NCBI GenBank assembly: GCA_028284705.1
Contig: JANQRE010000007.1
Location: 62,001-126,000 of the forward strand
DNA length: 64,000 bases
Origin: Paracoccaceae bacterium
Lineage (GTDB): Bacteria > Pseudomonadota > Alphaproteobacteria > Rhodobacterales > Rhodobacteraceae
Direction of reading: 5' to 3'
Every line of letters starts with the position of its first letter. The stretch's first letter is position 1. A model generated the notes under the pieces. It was not told where the DNA came from and ran no database searches. It saw only the letters and a list, made by a program, of their open reading frames with translations. A program made the translations under genes and the position numbers. Shown here piece after piece: positions 34,795 through 43,936 of the stretch.

Positions 34795-36114
34795 TCAGCT
34801 CCTGCGTACTTTTTTCCATTGACGGTAGCGCACTTCGATCCGGTTTGCACCGCGCTGCGACACCGGGCCCTTATAGCCCATCAGGTTCCACTCATCCGCC
34901 GGGATCACATTGCTGCCACCGAGTGTGGCGCGTTGCCAGGCCGGGAACTCGTCCCCGTCAGTGTCATGCAAGGGATGGGACAGGTCCAGACAGTGCCCCA
35001 ACTCATGGGCCATGGTGTTATATGCACCGTTCGTGTCGTGATCGAAGAAACTATAGCCGGACCGGCCAGTGCCGACACCACCCGGCACCCGACCCAGAAC
35101 GCCGGAATGTGAACCGGAACTGACATAGAAGAGCAGCCGGTAGGGGGAGGTCATCGGTTTCTTCGCCTTGGCGGCGGCAGGCACCACAAGCGCATCCAGC
35201 GCGATATTGTTTGTTCGGGAGCTGTCATAACTCGAGGCAGGGTCTTTGACGGCGATATCGCCCTTATCCTTGAGGTTCACCGTCAGTCGGAAATCGCGAT
35301 AGACATTGTTGATGTAGCTCTCCAGATCGGCCAGCACGTAGCTTGCTGATCGCGAATGCGCAGTGACGACGCTGGCCACATCGATGTCAATCGAAGCGGG
35401 GCTTGCGCACCAGACATGGATGTAACCGAGCGTGTTGCCATTGCAGAGCACCTCGATTGAGCACTCGCCCGCCGATTTCCCTTTGATCTTGAACGGAACA
35501 TTCGAGCCCGACACGCTCGATGTATTCACATCTGCCACGGCTGCATTGTCGGATTTAAACGTGACATTGCCAATGCAGGCAGCGCCGGAATGGCCCGCGA
35601 ATGCGATGCGCACTTCGGTCTCTTCGTTCTTTCCGACCGAAACCCAGGCGGCGCCGTCGCGCTTTTCCTTGTTGCCGGGGATCGACTTCGCCTTGGTCGG
35701 CGGGATCCAGTATTCATCTGCGCCCGCATTGGCGACCTGGTTGGTTGTGTCGTCATAGCCGAAATAGACGGTCTGGGTCGCCGGTTTCGCGAATGTACTG
35801 ACCTGTGGGCAGCAGGTGGCCGCAGGGCTTGGCGGCACCGAGGGTTGCGACGGTTGGGTGGGTGGGCCGCTTGGGGCAGGGGCGGGCGAGTTCCCGCTTG
35901 GCGGTGGTGTCGGGGATTGTCCGCTTGGTGGAGGAGAGGGTTGTGTCGGCGGTGTCTGTTGCACCGATGGTGGCGGGGTGGATTGATTTGGGCTCGGTGT
36001 TGTGGACTGGTTTGGCGGTGTCGACTGATTGGGTGGTGTTGATTGGTTCGGGCTTGAGCTTGACTCCCGGGAGACAGGTTCAGGCATCGGGCGGTTGGGG
36101 GATCGGCGCATCAT
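34795..36114 (-). CDS. metzincin-like metalloprotease, putative type VI effector
   Basis: Protein of 439 aa in three parts. Residues 1-100 are a Pro/Ser/Gln-rich linker with PPNQST repeats. Residues 101-240 are beta-rich, with cysteines and an Ig-like segment (AVADVNTSSVSG, FKIKGKSAGECSIEVLC). Residues 250-439 form a zinc protease: HELGHCLDLSH (H370, H374, H380, E371 as base) with a Met-turn at NLMGY (M412), as in metzincins, but Asp replaces the usual glycine. There is no signal peptide, so export must use another route. It starts seven bases after the DUF4123 gene, whose products load type VI effectors. ATG 36111 is an alternative start. Confidence 0.75.
   Translation of the reverse strand: MMRRSPNRPMPEPVSRESSSSPNQSTPPNQSTPPNQSTTPSPNQSTPPPSVQQTPPTQPSPPPSGQSPTPPPSGNSPAPAPSGPPTQPSQPSVPPSPAATCCPQVSTFAKPATQTVYFGYDDTTNQVANAGADEYWIPPTKAKSIPGNKEKRDGAAWVSVGKNEETEVRIAFAGHSGAACIGNVTFKSDNAAVADVNTSSVSGSNVPFKIKGKSAGECSIEVLCNGNTLGYIHVWCASPASIDIDVASVVTAHSRSASYVLADLESYINNVYRDFRLTVNLKDKGDIAVKDPASSYDSSRTNNIALDALVVPAAAKAKKPMTSPYRLLFYVSSGSHSGVLGRVPGGVGTGRSGYSFFDHDTNGAYNTMAHELGHCLDLSHPLHDTDGDEFPAWQRATLGGSNVIPADEWNLMGYKGPVSQRGANRIEVRYRQWKKVRRS
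35815..36054 (-). repeat. coding repeat: Pro/Ser/Gln-rich linker
   Basis: This segment encodes residues 21-100 of the metalloprotease. It contains four PNQST units (SPNQST, PPNQST, PPNQST, SPNQST) followed by PPPSG-type units. At the DNA level it is a degenerate run of GGTGGT/GATTGG units prone to slippage. It probably forms a flexible tether. Confidence 0.7.
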
Positions 36115-36121
36115 GGCAACA

Positions 36122-37180
36122 TCACACTCTTTCAGCTTCAACAACATCCAGCTCGGCAATCCGAGCACAGATTAAATCATATTTCTGATCTTCATCGACT
36201 TTCGCGTGGCAAATATCCCTAAGGCGTCCGGTTTCGTCTTCGTCTTCAAACGGGAAGCCGAGAAACAGGTCCTGAATGGTCAATTCCCGCAGGATGGGTA
36301 GTGCCAGAAGACCGTAGCCTTGCAAACGCAGCAGGCTGTCGAGGATCGCCGTAAGGCTCTGTTCCTCCGCGCTGTCATCGATCAGATCAGGATGGGTTTC
36401 GGCGATCTCCTCCCTGAGTTGTCGTGCGAAGGGGCGCAGGACAGCGCGGCGCAGCGCCTGATATTCCGCCTGACTCAGGTGGCTCGTCGCCGGGTCCGCA
36501 AGAACGTCCGCAAGGAGCGCCTTATCCGGCACGACACGTGTCCAGAGATCGCCCACGCTGTCGCGGGCCAGGATCGCCTCGATCCAATCCGTGTCCGTGA
36601 CGCTAAAGAACAGGCGGCACCGGTCGCTCGCATTCGAAAGAGCGGTGAAATAATCGGCGGCGATACCGGATTCCCAATAGCGCAGGAACCAGGTCTTGCC
36701 GGTCCGGTCCTTCTGCATCACGAGGCTTGCCAAATGTCCTGCCAACGTCGGGTGATCGGCGCTTGAGCGCAAGAGTATCCCGGCATCGGCGTCCCAAAGC
36801 GCCCAAGGTGTGGGCTCATCGCCGATCTTCGTGAAGAATGCGCGCAGAAGCGCTGCATCTTCCGTCAGTTCCACCAACCAGGGGCCGATCTCGGCCAACT
36901 CATCATCCTGCATGCCGCTGAGAAGGGCGGTGTGCGGCAAGCCACTTGTCGCAAGGATTTCAGGGAGTTGCGGGATTTTCGTGCCGTCCAGAACTGCCGA
37001 CAAGCGGCTCTCTGCCTTTCCGATCTCCAAGGGTTCCCGCATGGCCTCAGGGAACGTCAGCACCGGATCGGCACCCAGTTGTGCGTCGAGCGGTTCAATA
37101 CCTTTGAGCGTCTGGACCTGCAGCCCTGGCGCGTTTGCAGCCTCCAGCGCGGAACCAGGCAGTATCTCGGTCTTTTCCAT
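36122..37180 (-). CDS. DUF4123-type protein, putative type VI effector adaptor
   Basis: Protein of 352 aa with the features of DUF4123 (Tap/TEC) adaptors, which hold a cognate effector and load it on VgrG: PWLVELTEDAALLRAFF near residue 100, then TPWALWDADAGILLRSSADHPTLAGHLASLV and the characteristic KTWFLRYWESG. The C-terminal 100 residues are helical and acidic. ATG 37180 is chosen; an upstream in-frame ATG at 37246 adds an implausible leader. It heads a three-gene minus-strand cassette. No VgrG, Hcp or other type VI structural gene is in the window. Confidence 0.7.
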   Translation of the reverse strand: MEKTEILPGSALEAANAPGLQVQTLKGIEPLDAQLGADPVLTFPEAMREPLEIGKAESRLSAVLDGTKIPQLPEILATSGLPHTALLSGMQDDELAEIGPWLVELTEDAALLRAFFTKIGDEPTPWALWDADAGILLRSSADHPTLAGHLASLVMQKDRTGKTWFLRYWESGIAADYFTALSNASDRCRLFFSVTDTDWIEAILARDSVGDLWTRVVPDKALLADVLADPATSHLSQAEYQALRRAVLRPFARQLREEIAETHPDLIDDSAEEQSLTAILDSLLRLQGYGLLALPILRELTIQDLFLGFPFEDEDETGRLRDICHAKVDEDQKYDLICARIAELDVVEAERV

Positions 37181-37335
37181 CAATCGGCACTCGGAAACGA
37201 GGTATATTAATCCGCACGCCACTGTAGCACGGATTAACCAACACACAAATTACGGGCCTCGATTGCGTCAATGGGAAGGCTTGCGAGCGCCTTCCGCCTC
37301 GGATATGGCAAATCTTCAGGGGAGACGCGACACTT

Positions 37336-39123
37336 ATGGCAGACCAAAACCCGGACACAGCGGAGCGCGAAAAATCAAAGCGGATCAGTGCTTTGACCGC
37401 CCTCTGGCCGTTTATGCGGCCCTATCGCGGTCTCCTTGCTCTGGCCGTGATTGCGCTCACCTTGACCGCGGCGGTATCGCTTGTCCTGCCCATGGCGGTG
37501 CGGCGGGTCGTGGATGGCTTCAACTCCGAAGAGGCGGGGCTGCTGGATCAGTATTTCGGGGCAGCGCTCGGCATCGCAGCACTCCTCGCGATCGGGACGG
37601 GTTTACGCTACTACCTTGTGACCCGGCTTGGGGAGCGCGTGGTGGCAGACATCCGCAAAGCGGTGTTTGACAAAACCATCGGTATGAGCCCGGCTTTTTT
37701 CGAAAAAATCCAGACAGGTGAGGTGCTTAGCCGGATCACAACCGACACGACCTTGATCCTGTCGGTAATCAGTTCTTCGGTCTCCATCGCGCTGCGCAAC
37801 CTGCTGATCCTGATGGGTGGCATGGCGATGATGCTTTTGACCTCGCCGAAACTCACCTCTCTTGTGCTGCTGATCGTACCGGTGGTCATTGTGCCGATCA
37901 TCGTGCTCGGGCGCCGGTTGCGCGTCCTGAGCCGTGAAAATCAGGACCATATCGCAGCGAGTTCCGGCAATGCCTCCGAAGCGCTTTTGTCGGTGCAAAC
38001 CGTGCAGGCCTTCACCCATGAAGGTCCAAGTCGGCGTCTATTCGGTGACTTCACCGAGAAATCCTTTGATGCTGCGCGCAGACGGATCGGTACGCGGTCC
38101 GTCATGACCGTGATCGTCATTTTCTTGGTTTTCAGTGGCATTGTTGGCGTGCTCTGGGTCGGGGCGCGCGACGTGCGGGCTGACGTGATGACACCCGGCG
38201 AACTGGTGCAATTCGTAATCTACGCGATCCTTGTGGCCGGCGGTGTGGCGGCGCTTTCCGAGATTTGGGGCGAGTTGCAACGCGCGGCTGGTGCGACGGA
38301 GCGTCTTGTGGAATTGCTCACCGCCGAGGAGATGGTCACCGATCCGGCCAACCCAAGCCCGATTGGTCGGTTGAGTGGTGCGGTGTCCTTTGAGAATGTC
38401 ACCTTCCATTATCCCGCAAGGCCCAGCATCGCGGCCTTGGATGGGGTCAGTTTCGACGTGAACCCCGGCGAAACGGTGGCTTTGGTTGGCCCGTCCGGCG
38501 CAGGCAAAACGACCATCATCCAACTGCTTCTGCGCTTCTATGACCCCGATGCGGGCACGATAAAAGTGGATGACACGGCTCTGACCAACCTCGCTCGCGC
38601 CGACTTCCGCAAATCCATCGCGCTTGTCCCGCAAGACCCGGTGATCTTCGCAACCTCCGCGCGTGAGAACATCCGCTTCGGTCGCCCCGAGGCCACGGAT
38701 GCAGAAGTGGAAGCCGCCGCTAAGGCCGCAGCAGCCCATGATTTCCTGACCGCTCTGCCGGATGGCTATGAGAGCTATGTCGGTGAGCGTGGCATCATGC
38801 TCTCGGGCGGCCAGAAGCAACGCATCGCCATCGCACGCGCCATCCTGCGCGACGCGCCGATCCTGCTGCTCGATGAGGCCACTTCAGCGCTCGATGCCGA
38901 AAGCGAAGCCGCCGTGCAAAGCGCCGTTGAGGCGCTCAGCAAGGATCGCACGACGCTTGTCGTGGCGCATCGTCTTGCGACCGTAAAGAAAGCTGACCGG
39001 ATCATCGTCTTTGAAGAAGGACGGATCGTGGCCACGGGCACCCATGACGCGCTGGTCGCGGAAGGCGGCCTCTATGAGCGCCTTGCACGGCTGCAATTCG
39101 CCACCGGGCTCGCGGCAGAGTAG
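37336..39123 (+). CDS. ABC exporter, MsbA-like half-transporter
   Basis: Protein of 595 aa with an N-terminal six-helix membrane domain (from LTALWPFMRPYRGLLALAV) and a C-terminal ATPase: Walker A GPSGAGKTTI, Q-loop LVPQDPVIF, signature LSGGQKQR, Walker B ILLLDEATSALD and H-loop VAHRLATV. It would act as a homodimer in the inner membrane, exporting a lipid or hydrophobic compound; the family includes lipid A flippases, but the substrate is not known. GGGGAGAC precedes ATG 37336. It stands alone, divergent from the DUF4123 gene. Confidence 0.9.
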   Translation: MADQNPDTAEREKSKRISALTALWPFMRPYRGLLALAVIALTLTAAVSLVLPMAVRRVVDGFNSEEAGLLDQYFGAALGIAALLAIGTGLRYYLVTRLGERVVADIRKAVFDKTIGMSPAFFEKIQTGEVLSRITTDTTLILSVISSSVSIALRNLLILMGGMAMMLLTSPKLTSLVLLIVPVVIVPIIVLGRRLRVLSRENQDHIAASSGNASEALLSVQTVQAFTHEGPSRRLFGDFTEKSFDAARRRIGTRSVMTVIVIFLVFSGIVGVLWVGARDVRADVMTPGELVQFVIYAILVAGGVAALSEIWGELQRAAGATERLVELLTAEEMVTDPANPSPIGRLSGAVSFENVTFHYPARPSIAALDGVSFDVNPGETVALVGPSGAGKTTIIQLLLRFYDPDAGTIKVDDTALTNLARADFRKSIALVPQDPVIFATSARENIRFGRPEATDAEVEAAAKAAAAHDFLTALPDGYESYVGERGIMLSGGQKQRIAIARAILRDAPILLLDEATSALDAESEAAVQSAVEALSKDRTTLVVAHRLATVKKADRIIVFEEGRIVATGTHDALVAEGGLYERLARLQFATGLAAE

Positions 39124-39210
39124 GGGAACTGTCCCGCTCTTTCCCCGTTGCAATCGAGACGCGTTCCGTTCCATCCTCCGCGCAACAAAAGCAAGTCATG
39201 GGAGAGGATC

Positions 39211-39636
39211 ATGGGACTTTGGAATTTCGTAAAATCTGCGGGTAAATCGCTGTTTGGCTCGGCTGAGGCCGCGCAACCCGACGCGGAAACGCTGCAAAAG
39301 GAAATCGCCGATCTTGGCCTTGATGCGTCGGGTCTCGATATCTCGGTTGAGGGCGACAAAGTGAAGGTCGCAGGCAGCGCGGTGTCCCAGGAGGTCAAGG
39401 AGAAGGTCATCCTTGCGGTCGGCAATGTCGAAGGCGTCGCGGCGGTGGAGGACGATGCCGGGGGTGGCGATCCGGTGTTCCACACGGTTGAGAAGGGCGA
39501 CACGCTCTGGGCGATTGCTGAAGCGACCATGGGCAACGGGTCAAAATATCAGGAGATTTTCGAGGCGAACAAGCCGATGCTGACCCATCCTGACAAAATC
39601 TATCCCGGTCAGGTTCTGCGCATCCCGCAAGCCTGA
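39211..39636 (+). CDS. BON-LysM protein (YgaU/Kbp-like)
   Basis: Protein of 141 aa. It has a short N-terminus (MGLWNFVKSAGKSLFG), a BON domain (about residues 30-85) and a C-terminal LysM motif (HTVEKGDTLWAIAEATMG to YPGQVLRIPQ). This two-domain layout is that of E. coli YgaU/Kbp, a cytoplasmic potassium-binding protein induced by salt stress. No signal peptide is seen. The start at 39211 has GGAGAGG upstream. A good terminator follows 20 bases after the stop. Confidence 0.88.
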   Translation: MGLWNFVKSAGKSLFGSAEAAQPDAETLQKEIADLGLDASGLDISVEGDKVKVAGSAVSQEVKEKVILAVGNVEGVAAVEDDAGGGDPVFHTVEKGDTLWAIAEATMGNGSKYQEIFEANKPMLTHPDKIYPGQVLRIPQA

Positions 39637-39655
39637 TTTTGGCAGAAGAAATCGG

Positions 39656-39682
39656 AAAGGGCGCTCGACAGGCGCCCTTTTT
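39656..39682 (+). terminator. rho-independent terminator after the LysM gene
   Basis: AAAGGGCGC (39656-39664) pairs with GCGCCCTTT (39672-39680) around a seven-base loop, and the T-run TTTTT covers 39678-39682. It is a classical terminator 20 bases after the LysM stop. Confidence 0.9.
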
Positions 39683-39779
39683 CATGAGTTTCGCTGCGTC
39701 AGACTTGCCAGCGCGGCGATTACTCACCATGTTTTTCGGCACGGAATAAAGGGCGAAAAGCCTTCAGGGAGGAATATCG

Positions 39780-41681
39780 ATGAGTTTTTCGGGGCTTGCG
39801 GATCGCGACGCAATTGAGGCGGAAGCAAAATGGGAGGACCGCGATCTTCCCGGTACCATCCATTCGATGCTGGAGGATGTGAAGAACCGGTTTCCCAGTA
39901 GACCCGCTTTCTCATACCAACTGACCTCCGGGCCGAATGATGCCAAGGAGACGCTCAACTGGCAGGAGATTTACGACAGCGCCTGCCAATCGGCGAACCT
40001 CTTTCGGGACCTCGGCGTGGGCGAAAGCGATGTGGTCGCTTATGTGCTGCCGAACGCCTCTGAGACCATTCACACACTGATGGGCGGCATGATCGCGGGC
40101 ATTGTGAACCCGATCAATCCGCTGCTTGAGCCGGAGCAGATCTCGGCGATCCTGCGGGAGACGAATGCGAAAGTCGTGGTGACGCTGCGCCCGTTCCCGA
40201 AAACCGATCTGGCTCAGAAAGTGGCCGAGGCGGTGAAGGATGCGCCCAACGTCACCCATATTCTTGAAGTCGACTTGCTGCGGTATCTGACGGGTCTGAA
40301 GAAGTTCATCGTCCCACTGATCCGCCCGAAGGTTGGCATCACGCACCACGCAACAGTGCTGAATTTCAACGCCGAGATGGAAAAGCGCTCGAAGACGCTG
40401 CAATTCGAGGACAGCAAAGGCGATCGCGTTGCCGCGTATTTCCACACTGGCGGAACGACCGGCATGCCGAAGGTCGCTCAGCACAAATATTCTGGTATGG
40501 TTTATAACGGCTGGCTCGGCCACAAACTGCTCTTCACCGAAGAAGATGTCATCATGTGCCCGCTGCCGCTGTTCCATGTCTTCGCCGTTCATGTGATCTG
40601 GATGGCGATGGTTCGCTCCGGTGCTCACGTGGTCTTCCCAACCCCGCAAGGCTATCGCGGCGATGGCGTGTTCGACAATTTCTGGAAGCTGATCGAACGC
40701 TACAAGGTGACCTTCATGATCACTGTACCGACCGCGATCTCCGCGCTGATGCAGCGTCCGGTTGATGCAGATATCTCGTCGCTGAAACAGGCGTTCTCTG
40801 GTTCCTCGCCGCTTCCGGTCGAGCTCTACAAACGGTTCGAGAAAGCCTGCGATGTGAACATCACCGAAGGCTACGGCCTGACCGAAGCCACCTGCCTTGT
40901 CTCGATCAACCCGCCCGATGGCGAGAAGAAGATCGGCTCTATCGGTATTCCGTTCCCCTATTGCGAGGTGACTATCCGCGCGGTTGTGGATGGGAAAGAA
41001 TGTGGCACCGACGAGATTGGCGAGATTTGCGTCTCCAACCCAGGCGTATTCGCCGGTAGCACTTATACCGAAGCCGACAAAAACGCCGATCTCTACTATC
41101 CCGCCGAGGGGTCAAACGAGCCGAAATACTTGCGCACAGGCGATCTGGGGCGCCTGGATGCGGACGGTTACCTCTGGATCACCGGTCGCGCGAAAGACCT
41201 GATTATTCGCGGCGGCCACAATATCGATCCCGCGGAAATTGAAGAAGCTTTGGCCGGACACCCGGACGTGGCCTTCGCCGGCGCGATTGGCCAGCCTGAC
41301 GCGCATTCGGGTGAAATCCCTTGCGTTTATGTGGAGCTTGTGGATGGTGCCACCACCACAACCGACGAGTTGATGGCCTATTGCAAAGAACACGTGCATG
41401 AACGTGCCGCACATCCGAAATATATCGAGCTGATGGATGAACTGCCCAAAACCGCGGTCGGGAAAATCTTCAAACCCGATCTGCGCAAATCGGCGATTAC
41501 GCGGATTTATAATGCAGCGCTCTCTGATGCCGGGCAGGATGCGCGTGTGGTGTCGGTCGTCGAAGACAAGAAACGTGGGTTGGTGGCCCATGTGGTCCTG
41601 AACAACTCCTCGGAGGAGGATGTCGGCAAAACCCTTGGCGATTTTACCCGACCCTGGGAGCCGGTGAAACACGCCGCTTAA
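39780..41681 (+). CDS. acyl-CoA synthetase (AMP-forming)
   Basis: ANL-superfamily ligase of 633 aa that adenylates a carboxylic acid and transfers it to CoA. The P-loop is YFHTGGTTGMPK, then EGYGLTEAT (A5), RTGDLGRLDADGYLWITGRAKDLIIRGG (A7-A8) and the catalytic lysine in TAVGKIFKPDL (A10). The C-terminal extension of about 40 residues after the A10 motif is slightly longer than usual. The acid cannot be inferred; a fatty or aromatic acid is possible. The gene is monocistronic, between two terminators. Confidence 0.9.
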   Translation: MSFSGLADRDAIEAEAKWEDRDLPGTIHSMLEDVKNRFPSRPAFSYQLTSGPNDAKETLNWQEIYDSACQSANLFRDLGVGESDVVAYVLPNASETIHTLMGGMIAGIVNPINPLLEPEQISAILRETNAKVVVTLRPFPKTDLAQKVAEAVKDAPNVTHILEVDLLRYLTGLKKFIVPLIRPKVGITHHATVLNFNAEMEKRSKTLQFEDSKGDRVAAYFHTGGTTGMPKVAQHKYSGMVYNGWLGHKLLFTEEDVIMCPLPLFHVFAVHVIWMAMVRSGAHVVFPTPQGYRGDGVFDNFWKLIERYKVTFMITVPTAISALMQRPVDADISSLKQAFSGSSPLPVELYKRFEKACDVNITEGYGLTEATCLVSINPPDGEKKIGSIGIPFPYCEVTIRAVVDGKECGTDEIGEICVSNPGVFAGSTYTEADKNADLYYPAEGSNEPKYLRTGDLGRLDADGYLWITGRAKDLIIRGGHNIDPAEIEEALAGHPDVAFAGAIGQPDAHSGEIPCVYVELVDGATTTTDELMAYCKEHVHERAAHPKYIELMDELPKTAVGKIFKPDLRKSAITRIYNAALSDAGQDARVVSVVEDKKRGLVAHVVLNNSSEEDVGKTLGDFTRPWEPVKHAA

Positions 41682-41683
41682 AG

Positions 41684-41706
41684 AAGGGCCCTGCGGGGCC
41701 CTTTTT
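41684..41706. terminator. bidirectional rho-independent terminator
   Basis: AAGGGCCC (41684-41691) pairs with GGGCCCTT (41696-41703) around the loop TGCG, with TTTTT at 41702-41706 and A-rich sequence on the other side. It lies between the acyl-CoA synthetase and the convergent histidine kinase gene and may serve both. Confidence 0.88.
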
Positions 41707-43256
41707 CATGCGGCACCGAACGTAATCCGAACGGTTGCACCCCCGTTGTCGTTGTTTTCGATAGTGATCTTGCCATCGAACTGATCGACGATCTCTGCAC
41801 AGATCGCGAGGCCGAGGCCCGTGCCCCCTTGTTCGCGTTTGGTGGTGAAGAAAGGCTTGGCGGCCTGTCTTGCGTTGGCGTCCGTCAGGCCGCTGCCATT
41901 GTCCGTCACCGAAAGAACTCGTGCGTCTGGCGCGTAATCCAGAGTGACCTCGGTCGCGTCATGCTCTTGTGCATTCTCAAAAAGGTGGCGCAGACAAATC
42001 TCCAGCGCGTCCTGGCTGATCGGAAGCGGTGTATCCTGGCCAATTGCCGTGAGCTTGAGAGCTGGAAAATCCGGCGCGAGCGCCGAGACCGCTTTGCTCA
42101 GGGTCGCTGGATTGCCATCGAACGCCACGCGCCCACGCGCCATCTCCCGCATGCGCAGCAGGAGTTGATCCATCCGCGCGGCATCGGTTTTGATTGCAGC
42201 AGCGAGCTTCTCTCGGCGCGCATCATCGACATTGTCGCCTTCCAGCAGTTCCGCAGCGCCCATGATCGAGGTCACTGGTGATTTCAGCTCATGGGTCGCG
42301 TGTTTGGTGTAGCTTTCCAAAGCTGCGGATTGCTTGCGCAGGGACGTGCCCATATCCATTATGCTCTGCCCAAGGCTCGCAATTTCCTTCACGCCGTAAT
42401 TCTGTAGCTTCTCGCGCGTCGTGCCTTTCGCGATGTCCGCTGCTTGATCCGCGAGCCCGCTCAAGGGGCGGGTGAGGAACCGCCAAAGGAACAACCCGAT
42501 CAGCACTGCCGAGAGGGTCACGGCGGCAAAGAGCCAGGCGAAGGTATTGCGCTGTTGGAAGAGGTATTTGTTGAGGTTCGAAGGCGTGCGCGACAGGTAA
42601 ACTGCTCCGACAACCCGGTCCGACACAATGACCGGATGGGCGACGAAGACACGGAATTTCGTGTCTCGGCTGATCGAACGGATGGAGTGGTTTTGATACT
42701 CTTCGCTGCGCCAGCGCGCGGCGGAGGCGATCTCCCCAGACAAGGCGCGAGCGACCTCCTCCACATGGGACAGATTGCCGGCCTCCTTGCCTGTGCGCGC
42801 GATGATCTGGCCGGTGTGATCGAGCGCGTGGAACCCCACCAGCGTGGTCTTCTGCGCATCCTCAGCAATGCGCGCCAGCGGCCCTCGGATGGCCGCATGC
42901 GGTCCTGTGACAGGTGTTTGAGACGCAACCGGGTCCGCGCGCGGCGGCAGGATTGCGCCGCTACTGGCGACGAGGTTCGGATCAATCGGGTGAAAGTTCT
43001 TTAAGGTGCGCTCCCGGGCTGCGTCGCTGATCGGCGTGCCGATATCAGGATTGCGCTCAATCGCGGCAAAGGCGCGGGCATAGATGGCGCTGTAGATCGC
43101 CGCTTGGGAATGCAAATTGGCCTCTGTCTCGCGAACGAACTGGTTGGAGGTCACCCGCGCACCCATGAGCGCCGCGATGGGCAGGAGGACCAGCACCCCG
43201 GCCACGACCGCGATCAGAAGTCCAAGGGAGGGCCGCCATTTCTTCGGGACTTTCAC
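41706..43256 (-). CDS. sensor histidine kinase (CreC-like)
   Basis: Membrane kinase of 516 aa. An N-terminal helix (LGLLIAVVAGVLVLLPIAAL) and a second near residue 245 (AWLFAAVTLSAVLIGLFLW) bracket a periplasmic sensor of about 200 residues. Then come HAMP, the H-box HATHELKSPVTSI, the N-box LFENAQEHDA and ATP motifs DNGSGL and GGTGLGLAI. GTG 43256 is chosen because it overlaps the response-regulator stop (GTGA); TTG 43265 is possible. Layout and partner resemble CreBC. The signal is unknown. Confidence 0.88.
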   Translation of the reverse strand: MKVPKKWRPSLGLLIAVVAGVLVLLPIAALMGARVTSNQFVRETEANLHSQAAIYSAIYARAFAAIERNPDIGTPISDAARERTLKNFHPIDPNLVASSGAILPPRADPVASQTPVTGPHAAIRGPLARIAEDAQKTTLVGFHALDHTGQIIARTGKEAGNLSHVEEVARALSGEIASAARWRSEEYQNHSIRSISRDTKFRVFVAHPVIVSDRVVGAVYLSRTPSNLNKYLFQQRNTFAWLFAAVTLSAVLIGLFLWRFLTRPLSGLADQAADIAKGTTREKLQNYGVKEIASLGQSIMDMGTSLRKQSAALESYTKHATHELKSPVTSIMGAAELLEGDNVDDARREKLAAAIKTDAARMDQLLLRMREMARGRVAFDGNPATLSKAVSALAPDFPALKLTAIGQDTPLPISQDALEICLRHLFENAQEHDATEVTLDYAPDARVLSVTDNGSGLTDANARQAAKPFFTTKREQGGTGLGLAICAEIVDQFDGKITIENNDNGGATVRITFGAA

Positions 43257-43936
43257 GAGGTGCAATCGCCAATCCTGAGACCGACCCCGTGGATCGTCCG
43301 GATCAGGTCGCTAAAGCCAAGATCCTTCGCCTTCTTGCGCAGATTGCGCACATGGCTGTCCACGGTTCGATCCGACAGAGAGGGGTTGTAACCGTAGACA
43401 CCCTCGATCAGCGCATTGCGCGACAATACTCTGTCCGAGGCATCCGCAAGCAGACGCAACAAGGAGAACTCGACCGCCGTAAGTTCCAATGCCTGCCCGC
43501 CGAGGGAGGCTTCGTGGCTCAGCGGGTTCAGCACCAGCTCGCCATGCTCGACCGGTTTGCTTGCTTCGCGTCCTTGCGCCCGGGCGAGGATGGCCTTGAT
43601 CCGCAGCACCAGCTCGCGCGGGCTAAAGGGCTTCGTCACATAATCATCGCCGCCGAGTTGAAACCCCAGCACCCGGTCGATCTCCTCGTCGCGCGCGGTC
43701 AGAAACAGCACCGGCACGGCACTGAATTCCCGCAAGGCCTTGCAGGTCTCGAACCCGTCGAGTTCCGGCATGCCGATATCGAGCACTGCCAGATCGGATG
43801 GTCGCCGTCTCTGCTCGGTTAACGCAGCGCGCCCGTTTGAGGCTTCGCTCACCCGCATACCTGCATCCTCCAGCGCCATGCGCAGGACAGATCGGATCGA
43901 GGCGTCGTCATCCACAACAAGGATCGAATGGGCCAT
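43253..43936 (-). CDS. OmpR-family response regulator (CreB-like)
   Basis: Regulator of 227 aa. The receiver domain carries the acidic pair D10-D11, phospho-acceptor D53 (VLDIGMPELDG), a conserved Thr (FLTARDE) and Lys (YVTKPFSPREL). The C-terminal winged helix (LTAVEFSLLRLLADASDRVLSR; RTVDSHVRNLRKK; IRTIHGVGLRI) binds DNA. ATG 43936 has GGGGAG eight bases upstream. It is cotranscribed with the kinase; no target genes can be deduced from the window. Confidence 0.92.
   Translation of the reverse strand: MAHSILVVDDDASIRSVLRMALEDAGMRVSEASNGRAALTEQRRRPSDLAVLDIGMPELDGFETCKALREFSAVPVLFLTARDEEIDRVLGFQLGGDDYVTKPFSPRELVLRIKAILARAQGREASKPVEHGELVLNPLSHEASLGGQALELTAVEFSLLRLLADASDRVLSRNALIEGVYGYNPSLSDRTVDSHVRNLRKKAKDLGFSDLIRTIHGVGLRIGDCTS

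Noticed and set aside
34104-35123. Open frame of 339 codons on the plus strand across the putative immunity and protease genes
   Set aside because: The opposite strand has good ribosome sites, overlapping starts and a zinc-protease motif; this frame has none of these.
35815-36054. Short repeats in the metalloprotease gene as a possible CRISPR array or mobile repeat
   Set aside because: Repeats are in frame, only about 18 bases, without unique spacers, and encode PPNQST units.
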